This document shows positions 24,509-32,633 of a DNA stretch of 64,000 bases, piece after piece. Made by a program: the position numbers and the translations under genes. The stretch comes from JBFMHP01 sp040752855 (GTDB taxonomy: Bacteria; Pseudomonadota; Gammaproteobacteria; RBG-16-57-12). Within the stretch, counting starts at the first letter, position 1, and every line of letters begins with the position of its first letter. The notes beneath the pieces are model-generated. The model had not been told where the DNA came from, searched no databases, and saw only the letters and a program-made list of their open reading frames with translations. The stretch is taken from contig JBFMHP010000006.1 in NCBI GenBank assembly GCA_040752855.1, forward strand, positions 1 through 64,000. Reading direction: 5' to 3'.

Positions 24509-25453
24509 CTAGCGGGCGAAACGCTGACCCGAGGGATGGTTCGAGCCATGGATACTCGAGTGGCAGTTGATGCACCCGCGCCCTACCACACGCCTGTTAA
24601 CTGGAACTGGCGGGGTTGCGGCAGGGACTCCGGTGATATCGCCCTGGTCATAGACATCGCTTGGGTGGCGGGCGAGCGCATGGCACTGCTGGCATAGATA
24701 CGGCAGGCGCAGCTTGGTGGATGACGGATTGTTCGATCCGTGCGGATCATGGCAGTTGGCGCAGTTCTCGCGCACCGGGGGATGCTCCCATAGCAGCGGG
24801 CCGCGCTTTTCGGCATGACAGTCGTAGCAGGTCTCGTTGATCGTGGCCGTCTTCAGATTGTTGGGACCGAGGCCGCCGTGCGGGTTGTGGCAGCTCAGGC
24901 AGGACATCTTGCCTTCGCGCTGCGGCATGTGCATGGAACGCTGCATCTTGGCGCGCTGCTCGACATGGCAGTTGCCACACACCTCCGCGGTGACGGTGGG
25001 TCCGCTGGTGTGGATGGTGTGACAGTCGGCGCAATTCATCTTCGCCATGTCATGCCGGCTGCCGGACCAATGCATGCGATCCCCTCCCGAGTGGCATTGC
25101 AGGCAGGGGGCGGAGGAATTCGCGTTGTCCTTTTTGCGGAAATTTTCAATGCGCCACGAGTCGCGGAGCGTCTGATCGCCGGCGATTTTGAGGTGTTCGG
25201 AGCCGTTGCCATGACAGGCCTCGCAGCCGATCTGCTGCAATTCACCGAGCGGATTGTTGCTCCATGCCTTGCCGTGGGCGCTTTCCAAATAGGAACGTTT
25301 GCGATCCTTGTGGCAAGAGAAACACTCCTTTTCGCCGACGTATTCGGTTTGACTCTCCTCAGCCGACGCCAGCGGGGGAAACACGACCATGAGGCAAAGC
25401 ACGCCCAATATCCATGCAGCTCCCCGATATTCATTACTGGTTATTAACGGCAT
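24509..25453 (-). CDS. Decaheme periplasmic cytochrome c, DmsE/MtrA/PioA family
   Basis: The product has 314 residues from the ATG at 25453, chosen for its AAGGTG ribosome site. A signal peptide ends PPLASA-EE. Ten CXXCH motifs are present (CFSCH, CEACH, CLQCH, CADCH, CGNCH, CLSCH, CYDCH, CANCH, CQQCH, CINCH), with many distal His (SMHMPQREGKMSC, NPHGG). Ten haems in about 310 residues is the MtrA/DmsE pattern. Such cytochromes thread the MtrB barrel as an electron wire across the outer membrane. It is the first gene of the four-gene operon. Direction of electron flow (Fe(II) oxidation or reduction of an outside acceptor) cannot be told from sequence. Confidence 0.93.
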   Translation of the reverse strand: MPLITSNEYRGAAWILGVLCLMVVFPPLASAEESQTEYVGEKECFSCHKDRKRSYLESAHGKAWSNNPLGELQQIGCEACHGNGSEHLKIAGDQTLRDSWRIENFRKKDNANSSAPCLQCHSGGDRMHWSGSRHDMAKMNCADCHTIHTSGPTVTAEVCGNCHVEQRAKMQRSMHMPQREGKMSCLSCHNPHGGLGPNNLKTATINETCYDCHAEKRGPLLWEHPPVRENCANCHDPHGSNNPSSTKLRLPYLCQQCHALARHPSDVYDQGDITGVPAATPPVPVNRRVVGRGCINCHSSIHGSNHPSGQRFAR

Positions 25454-25616
25454 TTTTATCACCTTGACTCGGCAGAGGATCGCGTTCGACTGCCACCGTC
25501 ATGTTTATTTTTTTCTTGAATCATCGTCCCCGGCCGTCAGGCGCGCGAACTGACCGCACGGCATCGTGCCCAGCGACGCATACTCAGTAGCGACGGGGAA
25601 TAAGAAATCTTTAACG

Positions 25617-25643
25617 AAAAAGGCCCCGATTGGGGCCTTGGCA
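25617..25643 (-). terminator. Rho-independent terminator after clpB
   Basis: On the minus strand AAGGCCCC-AATC-GGGGCCTT is followed by TTTCG, about 25 bp after the clpB stop. The segment 25454-25616 before the decaheme gene otherwise shows only a possible promoter region. Confidence 0.85.
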
Positions 25644-25663
25644 GGAGTGAACGCGAAGATTGA

Positions 25664-28264
25664 TCAAGCCGCCGCGGAACGGCGCTCTCCATGACGGAAG
25701 ACCAGCTGGCCGCCTTCCACGTCAACCTTGATGGTGTCGCCGGGTCCGAAGCGTCCCTGAAGGATCTCCTGGGCCAGCGGATTCTCGATATGATGCTGGA
25801 TCGCCCGCTTCAGCGGCCGCGCGCCATAGACCGGATCGAAACCGGCCTCGGCCAGCTTGTCGAGGGCCGCCTCCGACAATTCGAGCGCCATGTCGCGCTC
25901 CGCCAGACGCTTGCGCAGATAGCCGATCTGGATATTGGCGATCGACTGGATCTGCGCCCTGCCCAGGGGATGGAAGACGACGGTCTCGTCGACGCGGTTG
26001 ATGAACTCCGGCCGGAAATACTGACCGACCACGCCCATCACCCGGCTCTTCATCTCCGCGTAATGCTCCTCGCCGGCCAGCTCCTGGATCACCTGACTGC
26101 CGAGGTTGGAGGTCATCACCACCACGGTGTTGCGAAAATCCACCGTGCGCCCGTGGCCATCGGTCAGGCGGCCGTCATCGAGCACTTGCAGCAGGATGTT
26201 GAAGACATCGGGATGGGCCTTCTCAACCTCGTCGAGCAGCAACACCGAATAGGGTTTACGCCGCACGTGCTCGGTGAGGTACCCGCCCTCCTCGTAGCCG
26301 ACGTAGCCCGGCGGGGCACCGATCAGCCGGGCCACCGAATGCTTTTCCATGAACTCCGACATATCGATGCGCACCATGGCCTCGTCGGTGTCAAACAGGA
26401 ATTCCGCCAGGGCCTTGCACAACTCGGTCTTGCCCACACCGGTGGGGCCGAGAAACAAAAACGAGCCGATCGGGCGGTTGGGATCGGAGAGCCCCGCGCG
26501 CGAACGGCGGATGGCGTTGGCCACGGCCTTGATCGCCTCGTCCTGGCCGACCACGCGCCGATGCAGATTCTCCTCCATATGCAGCAGCTTCTCGCGCTCG
26601 CCTTCGAGCATCTTCGAGACCGGGATGCCGGTCCATTTCGAAACGACCTCGGCGATCTCCTCTTCGGTCACGCGATTGCGCAGCAGCTTGGTCTCGTGCT
26701 TCTCGGCCTGGGCGGCGGCGCCGAGTTGGCGCTCCAACTCAGGGATGCGCCCATATTGCAGTTCCGACATGCGCCCCAGATCCCCGGCGCGGCGCGCGGT
26801 CTCCATCTCCTGGCGCGCGCGATCCAGTTCCTCTTTGATGTGCTGGGTGCCTTGCAGCGCGGCCTTCTCCGCCTTCCAGATCTCTTCCAGCTCGGAATAC
26901 TCACGTTCGTGTTTCTCGATCTCCTTCTGCAGATCCGCCAGGCGGCGCTTGGAGGCCTCGTCCGATTCCTTCGACAGCGCCTCGCGCTCGATCTTGAGCT
27001 GGATCAGGCGGCGGTCGAGCCGGTCCATGTCCTCCGGCTTGGAATCGATCTCCATGCGAATGCGGCTGGCGGCCTCGTCCACCAGATCGATGGCCTTGTC
27101 CGGCAGATTGCGGTCGGTGATATAGCGGTGGGAAAGCGTGGCCGCGGCGACGATCGCCGGGTCGGTGATGTCCACGCCATGATGGACCTCATACTTTTCC
27201 TTCAAGCCGCGCAGGATGGCGATGGTGTCCTCGACCGAGGGTTGATCGACCAGCACCTTCTGGAACCGCCGCTCCAGGGCGGCATCCTTCTCGACGTATT
27301 CACGGTATTCATTGAGCGTGGTGGCGCCGATGCAATGCAGCTCACCGCGCGCGAGCGCCGGCTTGAGCATATTGCCGGCATCCATGGCGCCCTCGGCCTT
27401 GCCGGCACCGACCATGGTGTGCAGCTCGTCGACGAACAGAATGACCTGCCCTTCCTGCTTGGCTAGATCCGACAAGACGGCCTTGAGGCGCTCCTCGAAT
27501 TCACCGCGGAATTTCGCCCCGGCGATCAGGGCGCCCAGGTCCAGTGACAGCACACGCTTGTGCTTCAGCCCTTCGGGCACCTCGCCGTTGACGATGCGCT
27601 GGGCCAGGCCTTCGACGATGGCGGTCTTGCCCACGCCGGGCTCGCCGATCAGCACCGGATTGTTCTTGGTGCGCCGCTGCAATACCTGAATGGCGCGGCG
27701 GATCTCGTCATCCCGCCCGATCACCGGATCGAGCTTGCCTTGCTCGGCGCGCAGGGTAAGATCGATGGTGTATTTCTCCAGCGCCTGGCGCGTCTCCTCG
27801 GCATTGGGATCATTCACCCGCTGCCCGCCGCGCACCTCCTCGATCGCCCGCTCGACACCGCTCTTGCTCGCGCCGTTGCGCCGCAGGATCTCGCCGAGTT
27901 CACCCTTGTCGTCCAGCGCGGCCAGCACGAACAACTCGCTGGTGATGTATTGATCCTTGCGCTGCTGCGCCAGCTTGTCGCAGACGTTGAGCAGGCGCGC
28001 CACGTCATTCGATATATGCACCTCGCCGGCCTGGCCGCCGGTGACCTGCGGCAGGCGTTCCAGCGCCGCGCCGAGCTGGGTGCGCAGGGCGTTGACGTTC
28101 ACCCCTGACTTCAGCAGCAGACTGCGCACGGTACCGCCTTCCTGATCGAGCAGGGCCGTCATCACGTGCACCGGTTCGATATACTGATGATCGCGCCCCA
28201 CCGCCAGGCTCTGCGCATCGCCCAACGCCATCTGGAATTTGGTGGTCAATTTGTCCATTCGCAT
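25664..28264 (-). CDS. clpB: ATP-dependent disaggregase ClpB
   Basis: This 866-residue Hsp100 protein has two N-domain repeats (1-145), AAA-1 with GEPGVGKTAIVEGLAQ and the Walker B ILFVDELHT, and the long coiled-coil middle domain (about 410-525, EALSKESDEASKRRLADLQKEIEKHEREY). AAA-2 has FLGPTGVGKTELCKALAEFLFD and VLLLDEVEKAHPDVFN. The middle domain and absence of a ClpP-loop mark it as ClpB rather than ClpA/C. It resolves protein aggregates with DnaK. A heat-shock-like promoter is upstream (28303-28332) and a strong terminator downstream. Confidence 0.98.
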   Translation of the reverse strand: MRMDKLTTKFQMALGDAQSLAVGRDHQYIEPVHVMTALLDQEGGTVRSLLLKSGVNVNALRTQLGAALERLPQVTGGQAGEVHISNDVARLLNVCDKLAQQRKDQYITSELFVLAALDDKGELGEILRRNGASKSGVERAIEEVRGGQRVNDPNAEETRQALEKYTIDLTLRAEQGKLDPVIGRDDEIRRAIQVLQRRTKNNPVLIGEPGVGKTAIVEGLAQRIVNGEVPEGLKHKRVLSLDLGALIAGAKFRGEFEERLKAVLSDLAKQEGQVILFVDELHTMVGAGKAEGAMDAGNMLKPALARGELHCIGATTLNEYREYVEKDAALERRFQKVLVDQPSVEDTIAILRGLKEKYEVHHGVDITDPAIVAAATLSHRYITDRNLPDKAIDLVDEAASRIRMEIDSKPEDMDRLDRRLIQLKIEREALSKESDEASKRRLADLQKEIEKHEREYSELEEIWKAEKAALQGTQHIKEELDRARQEMETARRAGDLGRMSELQYGRIPELERQLGAAAQAEKHETKLLRNRVTEEEIAEVVSKWTGIPVSKMLEGEREKLLHMEENLHRRVVGQDEAIKAVANAIRRSRAGLSDPNRPIGSFLFLGPTGVGKTELCKALAEFLFDTDEAMVRIDMSEFMEKHSVARLIGAPPGYVGYEEGGYLTEHVRRKPYSVLLLDEVEKAHPDVFNILLQVLDDGRLTDGHGRTVDFRNTVVVMTSNLGSQVIQELAGEEHYAEMKSRVMGVVGQYFRPEFINRVDETVVFHPLGRAQIQSIANIQIGYLRKRLAERDMALELSEAALDKLAEAGFDPVYGARPLKRAIQHHIENPLAQEILQGRFGPGDTIKVDVEGGQLVFRHGERRSAAA

Positions 28265-28302
28265 GTAACTGTCACCTCAAAACTTGGTTTTTGCCGTTAA
28301 AT

Positions 28303-28332
28303 TAAATAAGGCTCGCGCCGACTGAATTCAAG
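28303..28332 (-). promoter_or_regulatory. Sigma-32-like promoter of clpB
   Basis: On the minus strand CTTGAA (28332-28327) is followed after 15 bp by CCTTATTTA (28311-28303). This is close to the heat-shock consensus CTTGAA-N13-16-CCCCATTTA (7 of 9 in the second box). Confidence 0.6.
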
Positions 28333-28344
28333 GCGGGAGTAGCG

Positions 28345-28377
28345 CTAAGGCCATCTTAAGATTAGCATTTCAATAAT
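28345..28377 (+). promoter_or_regulatory. PmrA/QseB-box-like promoter of the response regulator gene
   Basis: GCTAAG (28344-28349) and CTTAAG (28355-28360) are half-sites 11 bp apart, followed 11 bp later by AATAAT (28372-28377) as a -10. The geometry matches the stronger site at 30464-30496, so autoregulation is plausible. Confidence 0.5.
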
Positions 28378-28415
28378 ACCCGCCAATCCCATCCATCCGG
28401 CGACTGGACCAAGAC

Positions 28416-29081
28416 ATGCGACTATTATTAGTGGAAGATGATCAACTGTTGGGCGATGGCATTCAAACCGCGCTGCAGACCGAAGGCTATGCCGTCAACT
28501 GGGTCAAGGACGGCGAGGCCGCCATCACCACCCTGACTATCGAAAACTATGACCTGATCATATTGGACATCGGCCTACCCAAACGCTCAGGGCTGCATGT
28601 ATTGAAACACCTGCGCGCCGCGGGCAACGACACGCCGGTGTTGATCCTCACCGCGCGCGACACCATCGACGACCGGGTGCAGGGCCTGGATGCGGGCGCC
28701 GACGACTATCTGATCAAACCCTTCGATCTTGACGAGCTCACCGCGCGGCTGCGCGCCCTGCTGCGCCGCCACGGCGGCCGGCGCAGCCCGATCATCAGCC
28801 ACGGCAACGTCAAACTCGACCCCGCCGCCCACATCGTCACACTGAATGGCCAAATCGTGGATCTCTCGCCGCGCGAGTTCAGCGTGTTGCAATCGTTGCT
28901 GGAAAACCAGGGCAAGGTGCTCTCGCGCGCCAAACTGGAGGAAAGCCTCTACGCCTGGGGCAACGAGGTGGAGAGCAACGCGATCGAAGTGCACATCCAT
29001 CACATCCGCAAAAAACTCGGCAACGACATCATCCGCACCGTCCGGGGCGTCGGCTACATCATCGATCACAGCAATGAATAA
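28416..29081 (+). CDS. OmpR-family response regulator, PmrA/QseB type
   Basis: This 221-residue regulator has a receiver domain (MRLLLVEDDQLLGDGI; phospho-acceptor Asp in DLIILDIGLPKRSG, about residue 51; Lys in YLIKPFDLDEL). A winged-helix domain follows, with DLSPREFSVLQSLLENQGKVLSRAKLEESLY and IEVHIHHIRKKLG...IRTVRGVGYII. It overlaps the kinase gene by 8 bp. The subfamily (PmrA, QseB, BasR) binds direct CTTAA(G/T) half-sites spaced 11 bp. Such pairs lie upstream of this gene and just after the kinase gene. Targets in this family often concern envelope modification or virulence; the local targets here appear to be itself and a small RNA candidate. Confidence 0.93.
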   Translation: MRLLLVEDDQLLGDGIQTALQTEGYAVNWVKDGEAAITTLTIENYDLIILDIGLPKRSGLHVLKHLRAAGNDTPVLILTARDTIDDRVQGLDAGADDYLIKPFDLDELTARLRALLRRHGGRRSPIISHGNVKLDPAAHIVTLNGQIVDLSPREFSVLQSLLENQGKVLSRAKLEESLYAWGNEVESNAIEVHIHHIRKKLGNDIIRTVRGVGYIIDHSNE

Positions 29082-30468
29082 TTCGATCCGCAGACGCCTG
29101 CTGCTCTTGCTGTTAAGCGGCATCACGCTCGCCTGGATCTTCACCGCCATCACCGGTTATATCGATGTGCGCCACGAAGTCGACGAACTGTTCGATGCCA
29201 AGCTGGCGCAATCCGCGCACGTCCTGCTCAGCATCAGCAGCCACGAGGTGCAGGAGCAGCTCATGTTCGAACAAGATCCGCAGGTCACCGACGACGATCT
29301 GTCGATCTATGATGAGGAATATCAATACGCCCACAAGGTCGCTTACCAGATCTGGATCGAACCGGGCCAACTGGTGGCGCGCTCCAAAAGCGCGCCGGAG
29401 TACCGCCTGACCCAGATCGAGACCGGCTACAGCGACACCAACTTCGACGGCTATCACTGGCGCATCTATTCCGTCCGACACCCGGCCGAGCCGATCACCA
29501 TCATCACGGCGGAACGTTATGACATCCGCAGCGAGCTGAGCACCGACATTACCATCAAGCTGATCATACCGATTGTCGTCAGTTTGCCGATTCTGGCGCT
29601 GTTTATCTGGTTCGCGGTCGACCGTGGTCTGGCGCCGCTGCATAAACTGAGCACCGAGATCCAAAATCGCGAACCAAAGAATCTCAAGCCCATCGACATC
29701 GAACACACCCCGGAAGAAATCACGCCCGTCGTTTCTTCCATGAACACCCTGTTACAGCGACTGCGCACGGCGTTTGAAAACGAGCGCCGCTTCACCGCCG
29801 ACGCCTCGCACGAACTGCGCACCCCGTTGGCCGCGCTGAAGACCCATGCCCAAGTCGCCCTGCGCCTGGCCGAAAACGAAACCCAGAAAAAATCCCTGCA
29901 CCAAGTCATCAGCGGCGTGGACCGCGCCTCGCACCTGGTGGATCAGTTGCTCACCTTGGCGCGGCTCGATCCGGAAAAGGATGCCGACTCGCTGGCGCAG
30001 GACATCGATTTGTGCGAAGTCGCCGCCAGCGTCATCGGCGACTTGAGCGGCTTCGCCCATGAAAAGAAGATCGACCTGGGACTGCAGGGCGACTGCCGCG
30101 GGCGGGTCCGCGGCAACGCGGGGATGCTGGCCATCATGATCAGAAACCTGGTGGACAATGCCTTGCGTTACACCCCTGCCGATGGCGTGGTCGAAGTCGC
30201 CGTCACCACCGAACATGACCGGGTCATGCTGAGGGTCATGGACAACGGTCCCGGCATCCCCGAGGAGGCGCGCGCCAAGGTGTTCGAACGCTTTTACCGC
30301 CAACTGGGCACCCAAGCCCCCGGAGTGGGACTGGGGCTCTCCATCGTCGCGCGCATCATCGAGTTGCATCAGGCCGAGATCGCGCTGCACACCAGCCCCT
30401 TGGGCGGGCTCGAGGTGCGGGTCAGCTTCACGCCGGCGAAGTCAGCAGAACCGAAATCACGCTCTTAA
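29074..30468 (+). CDS. Sensor histidine kinase, PmrB/QseC type
   Basis: The product has 464 residues from ATG 29074. It has TM1 (about 7-27), a periplasmic sensor of about 130 residues rich in acidic residues (EQDPQVTDDDLSIYDEEY), TM2 (about 163-183) and a HAMP-like linker. A HisKA helix carries ASHELRTPLAALKTHAQVAL, and the ATPase has N-box IRNLVDNALRYTP, DNGPGIPEEA and VGLGLSIVARI. It would phosphorylate the adjacent regulator. The acidic periplasmic patch recalls metal- or cationic-peptide-sensing kinases, but no ExxE iron motif is evident. The stop codon lies inside the following regulator-box-like promoter. Confidence 0.92.
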   Translation: MNNSIRRRLLLLLLSGITLAWIFTAITGYIDVRHEVDELFDAKLAQSAHVLLSISSHEVQEQLMFEQDPQVTDDDLSIYDEEYQYAHKVAYQIWIEPGQLVARSKSAPEYRLTQIETGYSDTNFDGYHWRIYSVRHPAEPITIITAERYDIRSELSTDITIKLIIPIVVSLPILALFIWFAVDRGLAPLHKLSTEIQNREPKNLKPIDIEHTPEEITPVVSSMNTLLQRLRTAFENERRFTADASHELRTPLAALKTHAQVALRLAENETQKKSLHQVISGVDRASHLVDQLLTLARLDPEKDADSLAQDIDLCEVAASVIGDLSGFAHEKKIDLGLQGDCRGRVRGNAGMLAIMIRNLVDNALRYTPADGVVEVAVTTEHDRVMLRVMDNGPGIPEEARAKVFERFYRQLGTQAPGVGLGLSIVARIIELHQAEIALHTSPLGGLEVRVSFTPAKSAEPKSRS

Positions 30469-30496
30469 GTCTTTCTTAATCTGCGAAACGTATAGT
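30464..30496 (+). promoter_or_regulatory. PmrA/QseB-box-like promoter directly after the kinase gene
   Basis: CTTAAG (30464-30469), five bases, CTTAAT (30475-30480): two near-consensus half-sites with 11-bp phasing. A -10 element TATAGT follows 10 bp later (30491-30496). The layout is that of an OmpR-family activated promoter, and it faces a terminator-bounded segment with no ORF. Confidence 0.7.
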
Positions 30497-30502
30497 TCTC
30501 CC

Positions 30503-30617
30503 AGGTGGACATGATTGCGATACCCTCCTTTCCAGCCGCCATACGGCGCTTCACATGATTGTCCACTCCGATAGCAGTGCGTTATGCCCCATCCCTCCCG
30601 ATGGGGCTTTTTTTTTG
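30503..30617 (+). ncRNA. Candidate small RNA downstream of the two-component system
   Basis: This segment of about 115 nt starts just after the TATAGT element and ends in the terminator at 30586-30617. Within it GTGGACA pairs with TGTCCAC (closing stem) and GCCG with CGGC (inner hairpin). The single-stranded GATACCCTCC is complementary to a strong Shine-Dalgarno sequence. No ORF with a ribosome site is seen. The 5' end is inferred from the promoter. Confidence 0.55.
30586..30617 (+). terminator. Strong rho-independent terminator
   Basis: GCCCCAT-CCCTCCCG-ATGGGGC followed by nine T. It ends the candidate RNA at 30503. Confidence 0.9.
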
Positions 30618-30671
30618 GGCAGCCACTCTTGATGCCGATTCAGACGCCGTTAACCTGACTTTGGGTATAGT

Positions 30672-30835
30672 CGCCGTGGTGCACAAAAACAGCGAACACT
30701 GAAAAAAGTTTGAAAGATTCAGCAGGTGTTCATGTCACCAGCACTAAGATGTACTCATAGCGTTGCAGCAGGCAACGATGATTACCCCCCGAAAACGCTC
30801 CGTCCTTCCCCCCAAGGCGGGGCGTTTTCACTTTA
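30672..30835 (+). ncRNA. Second candidate structured RNA
   Basis: TATAGT at 30666-30671 could be its -10. The segment then holds an AACAC..TGAA / TTCAG..GTGTT hairpin, a CGTTGC-AGCAG-GCAACG hairpin, a single-stranded GATTACCCCCC and a final AAAACGC...GCGTTTT hairpin (30792-30828). The order hairpin, C-rich strand, terminal hairpin repeats that of its neighbours. No T-run follows directly, and the ends are uncertain. Confidence 0.35.
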
Positions 30836-30927
30836 AGCAGCGGTAGCTGCACCCCCGGCGCACCTGCACCACCTTCTCTAAAACATAGCGTTTCGTTCAG
30901 GATTGGTTCATCTCGGGCCGTGTACAG

Positions 30928-31014
30928 TGACATCGTGTGCAAAGAGATGTTACCCCCTTGCATACACCATACCCCAAATGCCTTGACTCGACCCTTGAGC
31001 CAAGGCTTTTTTTT
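30928..31014 (+). ncRNA. Third candidate structured RNA
   Basis: An ACATC...GATGT hairpin (30928-30949) is followed by TTACCCCC and then a canonical terminator: GCCTTGACTC...GAGCCAAGGC and eight T (30980-31014). It shares the motif GAT-x-TTACCCCC with the second unit. Only a weak TACAGT -10 is seen upstream. The run-off end is 6 bp from the stop of the convergent ankyrin gene. Confidence 0.4.
30980..31014 (+). terminator. Rho-independent terminator of the RNA locus
   Basis: GCCTTG...CAAGGC stem with an inner CTC/GAG extension and a run of eight T. It faces the convergent ankyrin gene. Confidence 0.85.
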
Positions 31015-31019
31015 ACCGG

Positions 31020-31493
31020 TCACTTTTTCTTCTTTTTCTTGCCGTCGCCTCCACCCTCGGCCTTATTCAGCAGTTCCACGATGTTGGCGTGCCCGGCCAG
31101 TTCCGCGCTGCTGATCGCGGTGATGCCTGCCTTGGATTTGGCCTTGGTATCCGCGCCGTGCAGCAGCAATGATTCCACCACTTCGGCATGCCCCCCTTGC
31201 GCGGCCGCGATCAAGGGGGTGATGCCTTCTTTATCGGCGGCGGCCACATTGGCGCCTTCCGCCAATAAGAGTTCGACCACGCGCAGATTGCCGAAATAGG
31301 CCGCGCTCATCAGCGCGGTCTTGCCCTGCGCGTTGGCCGCATTGACATCCGCCCCCTGGGCGAGCAGCTGCATGACCCGCTCCTCTTGCCCGTCGCGTGC
31401 GGCGCTGATGAGTGAAAGAGCGAGGTCCTCCGCTAGAACAACCCTGCCATTCAGCAAGGCCAACACCAGGAACACGCTCCAGGCCGATTTCAT
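31020..31493 (-). CDS. Secreted ankyrin-repeat protein
   Basis: The product has 157 residues from the ATG at 31493, preceded by AAGG; other in-frame starts lie at 31511 and 31529. The signal peptide MKSAWSVFLVLALLNGRVVLA-ED indicates export to the periplasm. Four ankyrin repeats follow (AARDGQEERVMQLLAQGADVNAAN, TALMSAAYFGNLRVVELLLAEGANV, TPLIAAAQGGHAEVVESLLLHGADT, TAISSAELAGHANIVELL), each about 33 residues. The tail is GGGDG plus six lysines. Ankyrin proteins of this size are protein-binding scaffolds; in periplasm some support catalase or act as inhibitors. No partner is evident. Confidence 0.85.
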   Translation of the reverse strand: MKSAWSVFLVLALLNGRVVLAEDLALSLISAARDGQEERVMQLLAQGADVNAANAQGKTALMSAAYFGNLRVVELLLAEGANVAAADKEGITPLIAAAQGGHAEVVESLLLHGADTKAKSKAGITAISSAELAGHANIVELLNKAEGGGDGKKKKKK

Positions 31494-31694
31494 CAAGCAC
31501 CTTGTTTTCATCATCCTACCCATGATCATTTATGTGAACCCACGATACGTCGCGCCCCGCCGCCCGTGCATGGCCAGCGCGCAACCCGTGAAAATGCAAT
31601 TCCGGTGCCAGATCAGCGGTCGAATAAATGGGGAGGACGCCGTATAATCGAGCGCGACTGAACCACTCTGCCTGCAAACCCCGTTCACACGCCC

Positions 31695-32552
31695 ATGACC
31701 TCAAAAACCGCCATGCCCCACCTGCCGCCGCCTGACTGCATTCGCCATGACGTGCAGCGCGCCCTCGACGAAGATATCGGCAGCGGCGATATCACCGCGG
31801 CCTTGATCCCCGCCGAGCAGGCCTCCGTGGCGCGGGTGTATTGCCGCGAGCCGGCCATCCTGTGCGGCCAGGCCTGGTTTGACGAGGTCTTCCGGCAGCT
31901 TGATGCGCGCGTGCGGATCAGGTGGCATGCCCAGGATGGCGATCCCGTGGCCCGCGACCAAGTCCTGTGCGAGCTGACCGGCCCCTCGCGCGCGATCCTC
32001 AGCGGAGAGCGCAGCGCCCTGAATTTTCTGCAAACCCTGTCTGGCACCGCCACCAGGACGCGACGCTATGTCGACCTGATTGCGGGAACCCGGGCCGCCA
32101 TCCTGGATACGCGCAAGACCCTGCCCGGCTTGCGGCTGGCGCAGAAATACGCCGTGGCCTGCGGCGGCGGAAAAAATCACCGCATCGGACTGTATGACGC
32201 CATCCTGATCAAGGAAAACCACATCATGGCCGCCGGATCGATTACATCGGCGGTACGGCAAGCGCGGTCCCTGCATCCGGCCAAACCCCTCGAAGTTGAA
32301 GTAGAAACTCTCCAGGAACTCGAAGAGGCCCTCGCCTGCCAGGCGCCCGCCATTCTGCTGGACAACATGCCGCTGGCAATGCTGCGGCAAGCCGTTGCCA
32401 TCACCCGAGGCCGGGCCACGCTCGAGGCCTCCGGCGGGGTAAGCGAGGAGACGGTGCGCGCCATCGCCGAGACCGGGGTCGACTACATCTCCATCGGCGG
32501 GCTGACCAAGGATGTGAAGGCCGTCGATCTTTCGATGCGCTTTAGCGTCTAG
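31695..32552 (+). CDS. nadC: Nicotinate-nucleotide pyrophosphorylase (quinolinate phosphoribosyltransferase)
   Basis: This 285-residue enzyme has the N-terminal EDIGSGDITAALIP, the core ERSALNFLQTLSGTAT and LDTRKTLPGLRLAQKYAVACGGGKNHRIGLYDAILIKENH with phosphoribosyl-binding residues. The barrel ends LEASGGV and VDYISIGGLTK. It converts quinolinate and PRPP to nicotinate mononucleotide in de novo NAD synthesis. The length equals that of E. coli NadC. It stands alone here; nadA and nadB are not in the window. Confidence 0.97.
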   Translation: MTSKTAMPHLPPPDCIRHDVQRALDEDIGSGDITAALIPAEQASVARVYCREPAILCGQAWFDEVFRQLDARVRIRWHAQDGDPVARDQVLCELTGPSRAILSGERSALNFLQTLSGTATRTRRYVDLIAGTRAAILDTRKTLPGLRLAQKYAVACGGGKNHRIGLYDAILIKENHIMAAGSITSAVRQARSLHPAKPLEVEVETLQELEEALACQAPAILLDNMPLAMLRQAVAITRGRATLEASGGVSEETVRAIAETGVDYISIGGLTKDVKAVDLSMRFSV

Positions 32553-32633
32553 ATTGATGCATCCCCGCGGGGTTTCGTGTTAGAGTCCCGCTTTCCTTTG
32601 TTCTCAATGTTTGAAAGTTTCTGGAGAAGACCC

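Noticed and set aside
24473..24575. Longer N-terminus of the MtrB/PioB-like barrel
   Set aside because: The extension would overlap the end of the decaheme gene and would bury the signal peptide that begins at MNSSKIILVKI.
30503..31014. A c-di-GMP, cobalamin or other known riboswitch in the gap after the kinase gene
   Set aside because: I could not find the conserved cores of known riboswitch classes, and no gene on the same strand follows the terminators.
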